Numbered from the stretch's first letter, positions 18,885-30,138 are shown. The stretch is DNA of 64,000 bases from Maniola hyperantus (GCF_902806685.2 NC_048557.2:5452666-5516665); one strand, 5' to 3'. Made by a program: numbers and translations. The notes: generated from the letters alone by a model not told the origin.

Positions 18885-21536
18885 TTACATAGGTCTCTGA
18901 TTTAGGGGCACGAGAGGTGTTACTGGTGCAGTATCTTCTGATTGTGAACGTGTCATATTTCGGTTTCTTTTTAAACTTAGCACTTTGAATAATTCTTCAC
19001 TATCATCAAATGAGTATTTGTAGTATAATACCCCTGGATCTACTTTTCTACACTGTATCCATTTTATTTTAGTCCAATTGACCTTTTCTTTCACTGAATT
19101 TATCTTTCGGTGTACGTATTGTGTAGTGAGCAGTTTTTGGAAGTTGTAGAATTGTGACTGTTGCATTTCTACAACATTTATTTTTGGGTTCCTATGGACT
19201 GTTCTGATTAGGTTTGCCCAGTCTTTTGGTAATTCTATTTTCATTGCAGTTTTTTTTTTAGCTTTTTCTATAGAAGCATGTATAGTGTCTGCTTCCATAT
19301 GTGTGTGGCCTGGTTCTAAAAACTTAAGGTTTATAATCCTTGGCGAGTTGATAGAGTTTTCTATAAAATACATGATCATAATAGCAACATAAATATTTCG
19401 ATTCTGTCCTGGGCAGCTGTCACTATACATGTTAATTTCATCTAGGTTATTAGGCAGGGTGTTCAGATGGTGATATAAACAAGAAGCTATTTCTTGTCCT
19501 CCTCTACCAGCAATTGTTTCATCCCATAATAAACAATATGCATCAGCTGATGATTGTGATACTCTATAAATTGTTAAGTTCAGGGTCCATAATTGTCGCT
19601 TGTAAAAACTGAACCCTGCTGTTAAATAAGGTGTTGGAAGACACTTCTGTAAGTCAAAAGACAGTGTTATAACTTTGTCATTTACTTTAGCTTTTTCATT
19701 GTCTCTTCTTTTCTCAGCATATGAAGACTCATACAGCTTTTCATGTTCATATCTTTCTGCCTCAATTTCTTGTTTCTTCTCTAAGTTAGGCTCCACTTCC
19801 AACTGTAATTTAAATTTGTCACATTTTCCACAAGTGTCATTTTTCGGTTTTTTAAATGTCAAATTAAACTCTTCCACAAAAACTTTTCTGTAGTAGCTTT
19901 CTTTAACGGGGGTTTGTCCATTTTCATTACAATGTGTGACATATAAGCGATACATCAAAGCAATAGAAAGATCACCATTTAAATATTTTTTTTGGGTATG
20001 AGACCTAGAATAGTGGCTTTCATAAGCTGGAAACATTTTAATATGCTCTTTTACTTCCATCTTACTGGCCTCGCTAATTCTTTTCTGTTTTTGGTGCCTT
20101 CCTCGCTGATCTACAGAAAGTATTCCTACCTCTGAGTTCCTTTTTTTCTCAACAATTACTCTTACTTTTTTCAATGATAATGATAATGTATTAAGGAACA
20201 TAGTTTGACATACTTCAGTTCTAGTTTCACTTTGATTAGTGAAGAAGTATTTTCGGGTCCATTGGCGTCTACTCAACCCATTGACAACCTTAGTCGACTT
20301 TTTTGGAAATTCTTCAATCAAGCTTGCTATATACTGTGATTGACTTTCTGCAGTTAAATCATACAACTCGGCAAATATCTTTTGTCTCAGGTATTCAGGA
20401 AACTTATCAGCACATTTTTTCTTGCAATTGCAGGAAGGCCCAAGTTGTTTAGCCAGTTTTAGGGTGCCTTTGCATGATGTATAGCTTCTGCCATGAGTCC
20501 TATTTTCCTTTCTAACATTTCTTTTCCATAATTTAGGATTCCTTTTTCTTTTTCTACTCAACTGATTTGGACTCTCAGGAACAGCAACAGCAGAGGTAAT
20601 ATTTGAGACATTATTCAAATGTGAAGACAAACTTTCAGTACTGGCAGCTGGAAGTTCTTCATTATCTGATGAAGAACTGCTAGACTCATAAGAATCGGGT
20701 ATATATTCATCCGAACTGTCACAAGATAATTCTAAGTCACTTAGTAATATGCTTCGGTTTTGTAATTCTTGTAGAACACCTGTAAATTAAAAAAAGTTAT
20801 AAAAATCAATTATTAGATTGTACATCATTTGAACATCCTTCCTGTTCCATAGATGGCTAAACAGGGGAAGTGTGATTGGTGTCCAGAATATTTAGGCATA
20901 CCTACAATCATTAGCATAAAAAAATACAAAATGAAACTTGACCAATCCCTATACTAAAAAAATACAATTTATAGAAACTTGCCATCATTCAGCTCACTAG
21001 AATGTGGCATTATTGATTGCTCTTCGACATTACATCCTTGCTCAGACCGACAACCTGCAATTTAAAATACACATTAATTAGGTACACTCATCTAAGCAAC
21101 TATAATCTAAAACCATAACAATAATAAACACCTGATCCCTAAGTTAGATAAAGTAAATTTATAATAGCTATTTTTCATTCATGAAGACTGATATGTATTT
21201 TACCAACCTTCGATACTTGAACTTGCTACTGGATCCACTTGTGGCCGATTTATTTCAAGACTATCACCATAACTCTGCTGGTCATTTGCTGATGATGCTG
21301 TGTTTAATGGCGTGAACGATTTATCTTCGGCATGATGTTCTTGCACAAATTGAGCTACAATTTATAATATAACTTGTAATTCAACATATTTTTACGTAAA
21401 AAAGTAAGGCACAACACTCAACTCAAATCTTACCGTTATCATCAGATTCTTCTTCGTCAGTAGCTTCAACACGAGTAAGTAATCGCAACATTTTCGCACT
21501 TCGGTTATCTTTAAACAATCTTTTCGGTTGATTCAT
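18885..21536 (-). CDS. DUF7869-like putative transposase, four exons, 738 aa
   Basis: Exons on the minus strand are 21434-21536 (ATG), 21208-21354, 20983-21054 and 18885-20779; together they make 739 codons in one frame with consistent phases. Introns 1 and 2 are GT-AG; the third has a GC donor (G|GCAAGT). The N-terminus is acidic and serine-rich, then KRKRNPKLWKRNVRKENR begins the conserved part with a C-x-C-x3-C cluster (CNCKKKC). A TCGKCDKF finger lies mid-protein. A possible RNase H-fold catalytic series follows: VITLSFDLQ, MYSDSCPGQNRN and PGHTHMEADTIHASIE. I know this motif order from insect proteins labelled DUF7869; the transposase role is inferred from the surrounding terminal repeats. 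The frame continues 44 codons past its stop (see findings). Confidence 0.75.
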
Positions 21537-22216
21537 GGTAAGAAGCAATTATTATCAAGTACACAACAAAAGAAAAGATTATAATTCAATCTTAGATAGA
21601 AAGCAATATTTTTAAACACTAAACGTCAAATTTACGCGGCTAGTTTGACAAATAAACATTGGCTGTGACTGGCGTTTGACACGCAGGACCACAGAATAAA
21701 CAGCCAAAACGTCGTTTCGTTTCACGTAAGATAGGCCAATGTAATCTGATGCCTATTTAACAGAGATGACATTTTCATTTTTTATTCATCACTTGGTTGC
21801 AAATATGACCAAAGTTATCTTTGGTCTTTTTAAAATTTGGATATTATAGTAAAAATATTACTGACTTAGTGCAAAATGGACCAATGTAAAGATTGGTCTA
21901 TTTTGCTTTAATATAAATAAAGCGGCAAACTAAAATTATATCACAAAAAGGGCTAATGTTAACTTTGATCGTTTTTGTTCTTACCCTATTACTAAGAAAG
22001 TGAAAAATAATAATTTCTTGTCGGCTTAAGTATACTGCAGCCCTTTGATCATTTATTTATTTTTACTTAACTGTATGAAAGCGCACACTACATTGGCCTT
22101 TTTTACATAGTAACTTTTGAAAGATTGTTAATACACTAACGCCCTTTTAGCACAAAAAAATATCATACTTTTATAATAAACTGGCATTACAATCTCGTTT
22201 CATACAAAAACGTACT

Positions 22217-22242
22217 TTGGCCCTTTTAGCACCAGACCACAG
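22217..22242 (-). repeat. Right terminal repeat of the DUF7869-type transposon
   Basis: Inverted counterpart of 18423-18448 with two mismatches, followed by AGTT. Confidence 0.8.
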
Positions 22243-22375
22243 AGTTAGTTCTCAGCACTTTAAACAACCTATCGGATAAGTCAGGATTTACTTTCTTAAA
22301 ATGAACCAGGCCGCATATGTGAAGTAACGATATTCTTGTGTCATCAGATTACATGAACTATCCTCAGTTACAATC

Positions 22376-22768
22376 ATGGAAAAGTCACTTGTGGGAATGA
22401 GTGTAATATTTTATAATAAAATTCCACAAGCAATTTTAGACTTGCCTTTACACAAGTTTAAAAAATGTGTTAAAAGTATGCTCCTAAAAAAAGCATATTA
22501 TACAGTCGCAGACTATGTAAACGATAAAAAAGCTTGGATTTGACTCGCTCCAGCAATGCACGGGGCTGCAATGGCTTGTAGGTATAGTACGGTATAATAA
22601 CATTGTAAATTGAAAAATTAAAAAAAGCAACCGCCGAGTTTCTTGCTGGTTCTTCTCGGTAGGAACGGCATTCCGAACCAGTGGTAAATTAAAACTACCT
22701 GACTATTCATAAGCACTTGTAAAAAGTTTACATGAATAAAAAACATTCTATTCTATTCTATTCTACAT
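22376..22768 (+). pseudogene. Non-LTR retrotransposon 3' end
   Basis: A 55-codon tail (FYNKIPQAILDLPLHKFKKC, then KKAYYTVADYVNDKKAW and a stop at 22541-22543) matches the C-terminus of insect LINE reverse-transcriptase proteins. The 3' UTR has a GGTTCTTCTCGGTAGGAACG-like hairpin region and ends in (ATTCT)n at 22743-22764. The copy is severely 5'-truncated, the usual result of target-primed reverse transcription. The clade is uncertain (jockey or CR1 group). Confidence 0.7.
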
Positions 22769-23299
22769 ACCGAATGCCATAGCATCGTGCGCTACGGCGC
22801 CTCGAACACTATTCATCCAGGTATGCAATCGCCACACTATACCTACGGCGCAGCGCATCTCGCTCAAGGGATCACTAGTGCATGATTTCCTCAAAACCAC
22901 CAGAATGCAAGCTATTCGATCTCATGGGAAACTCATTGTATAATCTATGTCAATCCTACTCAAGAGTCAGCAATGATTCTTTACCAAACGGGTTATACGA
23001 TTCTAAAGCGGGTACTATCAAAGTTAACTTCAAATTACTATCACACTAAAACATCACTTCAAACTAATCATTATCTCAACTGCCGGTATATCTCCAATTT
23101 CACTCTAAATTACTAGCGTTTGCAGAAATAACCTTAACGGATGTCATTATAATAATCTATCCACTGAGCCAAACGTTAACTCACGAATTACTCTAATATT
23201 CACCAATAATTGATATTCCATATTCGTCAAACAACTACACGAACATTATTAATAGTGCTTTGCAGACAAAGTCACCGGAGGGCACTAAAGGTTAGAATT
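22769..23299. other. No gene seen
   Basis: AT-rich, with no long frame. CGGAGGGCACT at 23277-23287 recurs at 23996-24006. Confidence 0.45.
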
Positions 23300-23478
23300 T
23301 GTTGAACTGTATTATGGCAACTCAGAATTTCTCAGTCAGTCGTTGTCTGTGGTCTGCACTACGTGCAACCATGTTTTGTAGTGTGTTCTAGTTATTAATA
23401 GAAACAGAAATTAAAGTGTCTTTAATATAGAAGGCTGCAGTTTTCCTGGCTACAAGAATCCTCCAAGTACACCTATCA
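23300..23478 (+). repeat. Probable 5' LTR of a copia element
   Basis: Runs from TGTTGAACTGTATTATGG to ACACCTATCA, so TG...CA ends, immediately before a copia-type primer site. No second LTR copy is present to confirm the limits. Confidence 0.5.
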
Positions 23479-23479
23479 T

Positions 23480-23493
23480 GGTTATGGGCCCAG
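23480..23493 (+). promoter_or_regulatory. copia-type primer binding site
   Basis: GGTTATGGGCCCAG matches the internal initiator-tRNA-Met primer site known for Drosophila copia. Confidence 0.75.
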
Positions 23494-23522
23494 GTCACGC
23501 CAGAAGAAATTAAATTAGAAAA

Positions 23523-24005
23523 ATGGAGGAACACGACAAAAAGAACAAGTATGGCGTCATGCCATTAATTATAGTAACTGGTTATTTAGAATAAAGATTG
23601 TATTGCAAGCGCAAAATCTATACAGTTACGTATTTTCGTCAGAATCAGAAGAAAAGCCGGATTCTACAAAGGAAGGAAAATGCATGGGCATTCTAGTCCA
23701 ATGCATTAGTGATACTCATTTGGAAATAATGAAGGAGTGTAAAACGTCAAAAGAATTATTGAAGAAACTTGATGATACTTTTGCAAGAAAAGGTATAGCA
23801 TCACAGTTGATTACAAGAAAAAGACTGTTAACTCAGAAATATGATGGAGTGGAAGGTCTTGAAAACTATTTCATTGTTTTTGAAAAACTGGTAAGAGAAT
23901 TAAAAGAATCGGGCGCTCAACCTAGTGAGAGTGAAGTCTGTTGCTACATGTTACTGGCTATGCCTTCAGCATTCCAGTATATTAATACAGCTTCGGAGGG
24001 CACTT
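23523..24005 (+). pseudogene. copia Gag fragment
   Basis: The ATG at 23523 opens EEHDKKNKYGVMPL; one base is missing near 23567, after which the frame 23603-24007 carries a Gag core with GILVQCISDTHLEIMKECKT, KKLDDTFARKG and YFIVFEKLVRELKESG. It ends at an LTR of an oppositely oriented copia piece, so the rest of Gag and all of Pol are absent. Confidence 0.75.
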
Positions 24006-24199
24006 GAAGATCATTAAAATACTTCTATTTGAGATCACAACTGTTTTATTTTATTAAAGTTACAAAATACAAATTTAGTACAAGAAGCCATGACACTACA
24101 TTATTGCATCATCAAAAATCACAGACTCACAGAAAACATAGACTAATGAACATACTTACACAGACTAGTGAAATCTCTCTGATTAAATTGCCATCAACA
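24006..24199 (-). repeat. 3' LTR of a minus-strand copia element
   Basis: Plus-strand ends are TGAAGATCATT and CCATCAACA (TG...CA). On the minus strand it follows a polypurine tract, GAAAGGGGGTG, just downstream of a copia RNase H end, as expected for a 3' LTR. It contains an AATAAAATAAAACA poly(A)-like segment. Confidence 0.7.
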
Positions 24200-24212
24200 C
24201 CCCCTTTCAATT

Positions 24213-24405
24213 TTACAAGAGATTCAACTTGTTACAAAAGTATCTAAATTTACTTGCACTTAACGACTTAGTCATTATATCAGCCAACTGTTTATCTGAC
24301 TCAATATAAGAAATATCTATTAACCCTTTAGCTGTTAAATCTTTCACAAAATGAAAGAACATCGGCGTGGGATTACCTGAATGTTTTAGGAAGTGTCTAG
24401 AAATG
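24213..24405 (-). pseudogene. copia RNase H C-terminus
   Basis: The minus strand reads FHFVKDLTAKGLIDISYIES and DKQLADIMTKSL, the end of copia RNase H, then a stop, a polypurine tract and the LTR. The rest of Pol is missing at 24405. Confidence 0.75.
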
Positions 24406-25026
24406 TGACCTATGCAAAACTTAGTAATTTAATTTGTTAGTTTTTATACAAAATTGGTTTTGTAAGACTTTATCGTAGATTAAGTTATTAAATTAATAAA
24501 TTATTATTTGATTAAATTCATATCCGGTGTTGGTTATAATGACAAAACATTACCAGAGTTGCCACTCTAGAAAAAGTTACCTTTAAAATAGGTATTTCGT
24601 TATTATTAAGTAATAAATAAAACTGTTTATAAATCAATGCTTACAAACTATATTTATTATTGTGCTAACTATTACCCGCAGCTTCGCCCCCACGTGGTTC
24701 AAGGAAAGAATAATTATTGAGGGTTTGTTACAACAATTTTTGATGTAATAGTTGGTTTGTAATGGTTGGTTAATGGGAACAGTTTATTTGTCTGAGCTTA
24801 AACTGGCTTACGGCTCTAGGCTCTAGCGTAACAATACTCATGCAAAAAATTACATCAATCCGTAGTTCCATTTCGCATTTATAATATTATGGTGAGGTAT
24901 ATTCCATTCCGTAAATGCATTAACGTAATTTTACCAGAACATCTCTATACAATGTCCAATACAAAACTATAGTGCACCTAGACTTGTTAGATACCAAACC
25001 ATTGCACTTATATCCGCGCTTATTTA
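24406..25026. other. Non-coding with degenerate repeat
   Basis: At about 24670-24710 a TTACCCGCAGCTTCGCCC phrase marks a worn copy of a common arthropod repeat. No gene. Confidence 0.5.
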
Positions 25027-25215
25027 CAGTACGTGGCAGAAAATGATGTAGGTACATCAACCTTAGAATGAGATTTCGGTTTTGTAGAGCGTTGTTTCTG
25101 TCACTCATACCTATGTGACGTTTTGTCAGTCTCAACGACAGAGGCAATGCTCTACAAAACCGCTACCTCTTTCTAAAGGTCGATGTATATTATTTTCTGC
25201 CACGTAGGTACTGTA
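25027..25215. repeat. Hairpin MITE, about 190 bp
   Basis: ACAGTACGTGGCAGAAAAT at the left is mirrored by ATTTTCTGCCACGTAGGTAC at the right, and CGGTTTTGTAGAGC lies inverted in both arms. The centre is near 25120. A short frame at 24920-25147 overlaps it by chance. Confidence 0.8.
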
Positions 25216-25268
25216 TATTAGTGTTGAATTTACTGGACGTCTAAAAAGTTGAATATTTTCTTTTCTTA

Positions 25269-25468
25269 NNNNNNNNNNNNNNNNNNNNNNNNNNNNNNNN
25301 NNNNNNNNNNNNNNNNNNNNNNNNNNNNNNNNNNNNNNNNNNNNNNNNNNNNNNNNNNNNNNNNNNNNNNNNNNNNNNNNNNNNNNNNNNNNNNNNNNNN
25401 NNNNNNNNNNNNNNNNNNNNNNNNNNNNNNNNNNNNNNNNNNNNNNNNNNNNNNNNNNNNNNNNNNNN
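25269..25468. other. Assembly gap (200 N)
   Basis: A run of exactly 200 N, probably a scaffold gap of arbitrary length. Any frame spanning it is meaningless. Confidence 0.99.
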
Positions 25469-25659
25469 AAATCACACGAATTTTCGAAGTATCCATCTTT
25501 ATTGTCTAAGCCGAATAAAAAAAACAACTGAAAGTTGATAATCGAATGTTGCACATTTTTAAAAAGAAGAACTACATAGGTACCGTATGAAAAAAGTTTC
25601 ACTCAAATCTCAAACCATGAAGGTTCTATGTCAATTTAAGTAATTAAAATATCACTTGC

Positions 25660-25835
25660 TTTAACGGTGAAGGAAAACATTGTGAGGAAACCTGCATGCC
25701 TGAGAGTTCTCCATAATGTTCTCAAAGGTGTGTGAAGTCTGTCAATCCGCACTTGGCCAGCGTGGTAGACTATGGCCAAAACCCTTCTCACTCTGAGAGG
25801 AGACCCGTGCTCTGTAGTGAGCCAGCGATGGGTTG
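25660..25835 (+). repeat. Dispersed lepidopteran-type repeat
   Basis: Contains CGGTGAAGGAAAACATTGTG, AACCTGCATGCCTGAGAG and CTCTGAGAGGAGACCCGTG. I recall this phrase order as very common in moth genomes. A worn relative lies at 14030-14170. Confidence 0.7.
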
Positions 25836-26227
25836 ATCAATTCGAAGTACCTATTACAATAAAACGGCAATTTCATACTTTAACCCCTATTATTAATGCA
25901 GTAAGATACTTACTTCTCTTTGCAAAAGCGAAACGGCCAGCAGCTGGCTTTGTAATGTTATTACCCCTGAAATATTTAATACATAAATATGCAAAAAGTC
26001 TGCACTGGCTCTCGTACCTATGCGTAATATTCGGTACCTACTTACTGTTGTAATTTCTATCAAAATAAGTAATCCTGAACGTGTCTTATAAATTAATTAA
26101 TGTGCGTGATGTGTATGATCGATCTGCTGCACCTATCTATGGTTAAGTTAAATAAATTCATACTCACTTCCGGTCAGTTGTCTTCCACTGAGCAAACGTG
26201 TTTCATTTTAATCTCTTTTAATTAATA
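25836..26227. other. Unassigned, may include a copia LTR
   Basis: No gene. The stretch just before the primer site at 26228 should hold the 5' LTR of the copia copy, but no second LTR is present to define it. Confidence 0.4.
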
Positions 26228-26243
26228 GGTTATGGCCCAGTGC
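26228..26243 (+). promoter_or_regulatory. copia-type primer binding site, one base short
   Basis: GGTTATGGCCCAGTGC resembles GGTTATGGGCCCAG with one G missing. It lies 100 bases before the copia Gag start. Confidence 0.65.
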
Positions 26244-26342
26244 CTAATCTCTCTTAAATTGTTAGTTTTTCTCAGTAAGCCAAGTGTTAGATTTCGTAGT
26301 TAAGTATTTTCATATATTTTCGTGATCTATGACTAGAGAAAA

Positions 26343-27120
26343 ATGACGACGGCAAACTACGTTGTGAACGTTCCGAAGTTGTTAGGACGTCAGAACTACA
26401 ACGAGTGGGTGTTTGCTGCAGATAATTTCCTGATCCTTGAAGGAACGCAGCAATATATTAAGACAAAACTTGGTGCTACGGGTACAGAAGTCACTGATGA
26501 CCAGAGAGCTGAGGCAAAGTTGATTTTAACGATAGATCCGTCATTATACGTCCACGTGAAAGATGTACAAACAACTTCACAGCTGTGGAACAAGCTCAAG
26601 TCGTTATTTGATGATTCGGGTTTCACAAGAAGAATTAGTTTACTACGCAATCTCATATCTATTCGTTTAGAAAATTGCACTTCTATGAGCTCATATGTAA
26701 CGCAAATTGTAGAAACTGGACAAAAGTTAAGTGGAACGGGTTTCAATATCAACGATGAGTGGATCGGATCTCTTTTATTGGCAGGATTACCTGGAAAGTA
26801 TGCGCCAATGATAATGGCTATCGAACATTCAGGAATGAGCATCACGACGGATTCCATAAAAACTAAATTATTGGACATGGAAGTTCCAAAGACCGAAAAT
26901 GGGAACGGTTCAAAAGAAGTTGAGAGTGCATTTGCTAGTTCGTACCAACATAAGAAAAAAAATAAGTCTACAGTCTATGGTTCGAACAAAAATGGCGAAA
27001 AAGCTAATAAAACGCCAGCGAATTCTTCTTATAATTCTAAAATGTTAATAAAGTGCTATAAATGTAAAGAATTCGGCCATTTCCGAAATCAGTGTCCAAG
27101 TAATAACTATAGGGGAAACG
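26343..27120 (+). CDS. copia Gag, copy 2 (open)
   Basis: The ATG at 26343 opens an uninterrupted Gag: a UBN2-type core around residues 50-190 (VHVKDVQTTSQLWNKLKSLF, WIGSLLLAGLPGKYAPMIM), a lysine-rich linker and a CCHC knuckle CYKCKEFGHFRNQC at about residue 240. The frame then runs by accident into a pogo-like end and a gypsy fragment before stopping at 27227. It assembles virus-like particles in intact copia. Protease, integrase and RT are absent, so this is a Gag-only remnant, better preserved than the copy at 16.8 kb. Confidence 0.85.
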
Positions 27121-27178
27121 GTATAGTTATTGGCCAGTTAAGCTACCTTATGACTCTGATTAAACAGCAAAAAAAATA
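27121..27178 (-). mobile_element. Pogo-like tail, first part (copy 2)
   Basis: The same copia-to-pogo junction as at 17566 (GGTATAGTTATTGGCCAG). It continues at 30576 after the gypsy-1 insertion. Confidence 0.8.
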
Positions 27179-27208
27179 CTTGATTTACTTTGATAAAGTA
27201 CTTGATTT

Positions 27209-30116
27209 CAAAATTGTAGGGTTGTAATTGCAATGCCCAACGAGCTAGGCGTCCTGTAGGTGACTTTAAGTTCAATAACCATTTTAGAGGTTGATGATCG
27301 GTTATTGTTAAAAATTTTGTGCCTTCTATGTATCCTCTAAACCGAGATATTGCCCATACTATGGCTAGTGCCTCTTTTCCGGTTACACTATAGTTGCGTT
27401 CTGCTGGTGTAAGTAGTCTACTTGCATATTCGATGGGGTGTTCGTTAGTTCCCTCCCCCTGCATTAAAGCTGCTCCTATAGCATAATCACTTGCATCTGT
27501 TTTAATAGTAAAGGGTGCGTCAAAGTCGGCTTGTTTTAAAATCGGTGCTGTAGTTAATGCCTTTTTTAATGTATCATAAGCTCTTTGTTGTTCATCTTTC
27601 CATATCCAACTGGCCTTCTTCTTTGTAAGGTTTGTCAGAGGTCTTGCTATTTCAGCAAAATCTTGTATAAATCTCCTGTACCAGGAAGCTGTTTGTAGAA
27701 ATGATATCAGTTGCTTAAGGTTTTTCGGTTCAGGCCGATTTAAGATGGCGTCGATTTTTGCTGGATTAGTTTTTATTCCTTGTGCTACAATGAGGTGTCC
27801 CAGATATTTTATCTCTGAACAGATGAATTTGCATTTTTCCCTGTTAGCTTTCAACTTATAAGATCTAATTTTCTCGAATACTTCTCTTAGATTTTCCAAG
27901 TGTTCTTCAAATGTAGGTGATCGTATGATTAGGTCATCTAAGTAGCACAGTACATACTCAGCTCGTAATCCGTTAATAAATTTATCCATTAACCGTTGGA
28001 ACGTGGCTGGTGCGTTACGTAAACCAAATGGCATACGCTTAAATTTGTACATACCGAAAGGTGATATAAACGCCGACTTATCCTGATCATCTGGATGCAA
28101 TTTGATTTGATGATAGCCTGATTGCAAATCGATAGTAGACATATAAGGCATAGCTTTTGCTTGGTGCAATAGGTCGTCGATTCGTGGTAATGGGTATCGA
28201 TCAGGTATGGTGATTTCATTTAGTTTTCGATAATCTATGCATACTCTAACATCATTCTCGCCTTTCGGAACCATTACTACAGGGGAGGCCCATGGCGAGT
28301 CACACTCTTCTATAATGTCGTTACTAATCATTTCATCTAGTTTAGTTCTAAGCTGTTGCTGCCTAGTTGGTGACAATCTATAAGGTTTTACTGCAATGGG
28401 ATGGTGGTTCCCTGTATCTATTCTATGCTCAGCAAAGGTTGATGGTTCGTTCGGTTGTTTAAATATATCATAAAATTCAGATAATAATCGATTAAATTGT
28501 TCCCTTTCTTTTACTGATAAAATAAGTCCTTCGTCAGGGTGTAATGAAACATCGGTAAGATACAGTTGCATTGGATTTATTGGTACATAATCAACACGTG
28601 GATCTTTATCATTATTAACATCGGCTGGTTCACGCGGTCGAGGTAGACGCGGAGGTGTGTCCATTTTTGTAAGCTGCCAACGAAGTCTCTTTGGTGTGGG
28701 GCTTCCATCTTGGCTTTCCGGCGACGGAGTTGCGCACATCGGGGACAGCATTTTTAGTTCGCTTGCCCATTTCAGGAAACTAGGCAGCGACTCATCTTCT
28801 TCTTTGTCAAACTGGAGATGTTTTTTCGCCGTGAGGATTGGTATGTTTTTGTTTTTTAATTGCAAAAAGGGGAATCGTTCTTCTGGTTGGTCGATGAAAT
28901 ACCAGACACGCTGAGGTAAATTCAATATGATCCCGGCGGTTTCTAGGAAGTCTATGCCGAGAAGGGTGCGATTATCGTTGGCATTGGGCATTACACACAA
29001 CGACAGTGGCAATGTGCGGTTCCCTAGAATGACTTCCACAGTAGTGGTCAGTAGTTTTTGTGTTGTTACTGTACCATCTGCCAGGCTTACATCAGCGGTT
29101 TGCTCTACGAACAGTACTCCTATCTCTTTCAGTTTGTTATATAGTAGAGTGCCAGCAATGCTTGTTCGCGCAGCCGTGTCGACATAAGCATACCCAAGGT
29201 TGCCATTAATGTTTATTTCGATTGTGGGAATCTTGATGTGGCTTTCGAGATTGGTCTGAACTGTGTAAAAGGCTACTGGTTGTGGTGGCGTTTCCTTGCT
29301 TTTGCATGTAGCACAGTTACTGCGAAAAACGCCCGGGGCGCCGCAACCGTAGCAAGCTACCACTTGCTTCACTGGTTTCTTGTCGTAGGTTTTTTCTTTT
29401 CCCGTTTCTTCCGTCTGTAGTTTAGCCAATCGCCTGCGGCACTCCTCTACTACGTGGCCCTTTTTACCACAGAAAAGACACCTCGGCCTTATTCCTTTAT
29501 TAGGAGCAGGTGTTGTTTTTGCTAACGATTGTTGAACCTCTTTTTCCAATGATTCTAAGTGACGTGCCTGTTCCAAAAGATCTGCAAATGTTTTTATGTC
29601 TGATCTTGCTATCTTTTTTTTCAACTTTAGTTTTAGTAGACCATACAGCAAATCTATCTGTTCTTCCTCTTTATGGCGTCTTGCTGGTAACTGCCCGAGC
29701 AAGGCGCGCTGCCTGCACAGAAATGCGTCGATTTTCTCGTCTTCCTTCTGTGGACTGGCGAAAATGTCCATATAGATATCATGCGGCTGTCGTTTTGGGG
29801 CAAACGCGGATCTTATATTTTTAATGGCTGCCGACCAACTTTTTATTTCGGAGCGTACGCCTTGCCACCATGTACTTGCAGTGTCCTTAAATAACAGTGG
29901 CAACCCTATCAGGGCTTCCTCGTCCGATATGTGCTCGATTTGTTTGTATAGTTCGACACCAATAATGAACTCTTCTACTTTCTCATGATCGTGTTCTCCA
30001 TTGAATCGTAACGGGCAGCGAGTGAAGTTTTTGTTGGCCGTGGTACTTGGTCTATTGAGTAGTTGGGTAAATTGTTCTTCTGACAGCATTATTGGGGTGC
30101 TGATTTTGCCTTCCAT
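27209..30116 (-). CDS. gypsy-1 Gag-Pol polyprotein, lacks integrase
   Basis: One frame from the ATG at 30116 carries, in order: Gag (TASTWWQGVRSEIKSWSAAI), two knuckle-like motifs (CLFCGKKGHVVEEC and CYGCGAPGVFRSNC), aspartic protease with AYVDTAARTSIAG (DTAA where DTGA or DSGA is usual), reverse transcriptase (ASPVVMVPKGENDVRVCIDY, catalytic CYLDDLII), and RNase H (KTDASDYAIGAAL, TDHQPLKW). It ends abruptly after PYNFEIKY; the frame then runs through filler and pogo sequence to 27138. There are no internal stops over about 970 codons, so truncation is the main lesion. The strand is opposite to the surrounding copia Gag. Confidence 0.9.
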
Positions 30117-30138
30117 CTTCTGATTCTTCTAAATTTAC

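Larger units (their letters stand above)
18423..22242 (-). mobile_element. DNA transposon with DUF7869-like gene, 3.8 kb
   Basis: The ends are inverted repeats (18423-18448 and 22217-22242) that match at about 24 of 26 positions. AGTT flanks both sides (18419-18422, 22243-22246), a candidate 4-bp target duplication. Subterminal copies of CCCTTTTAGCAC occur near both ends (18638, 22141, 22221). A single four-exon gene on the minus strand lies inside. The match of ends, flanking duplication and single gene supports a whole autonomous-type element, not a host gene. I cannot place it in a named superfamily with certainty. Confidence 0.75.

Noticed and set aside
18885..21536. Interpretation as an ordinary host gene
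   Set aside because: Matching terminal repeats and a flanking AGTT duplication around the gene favour a transposon, although domestication cannot be excluded from one copy.
25132..25602. ORFs crossing the run of N
   Set aside because: Their length comes from the assembly gap, not from real codons.
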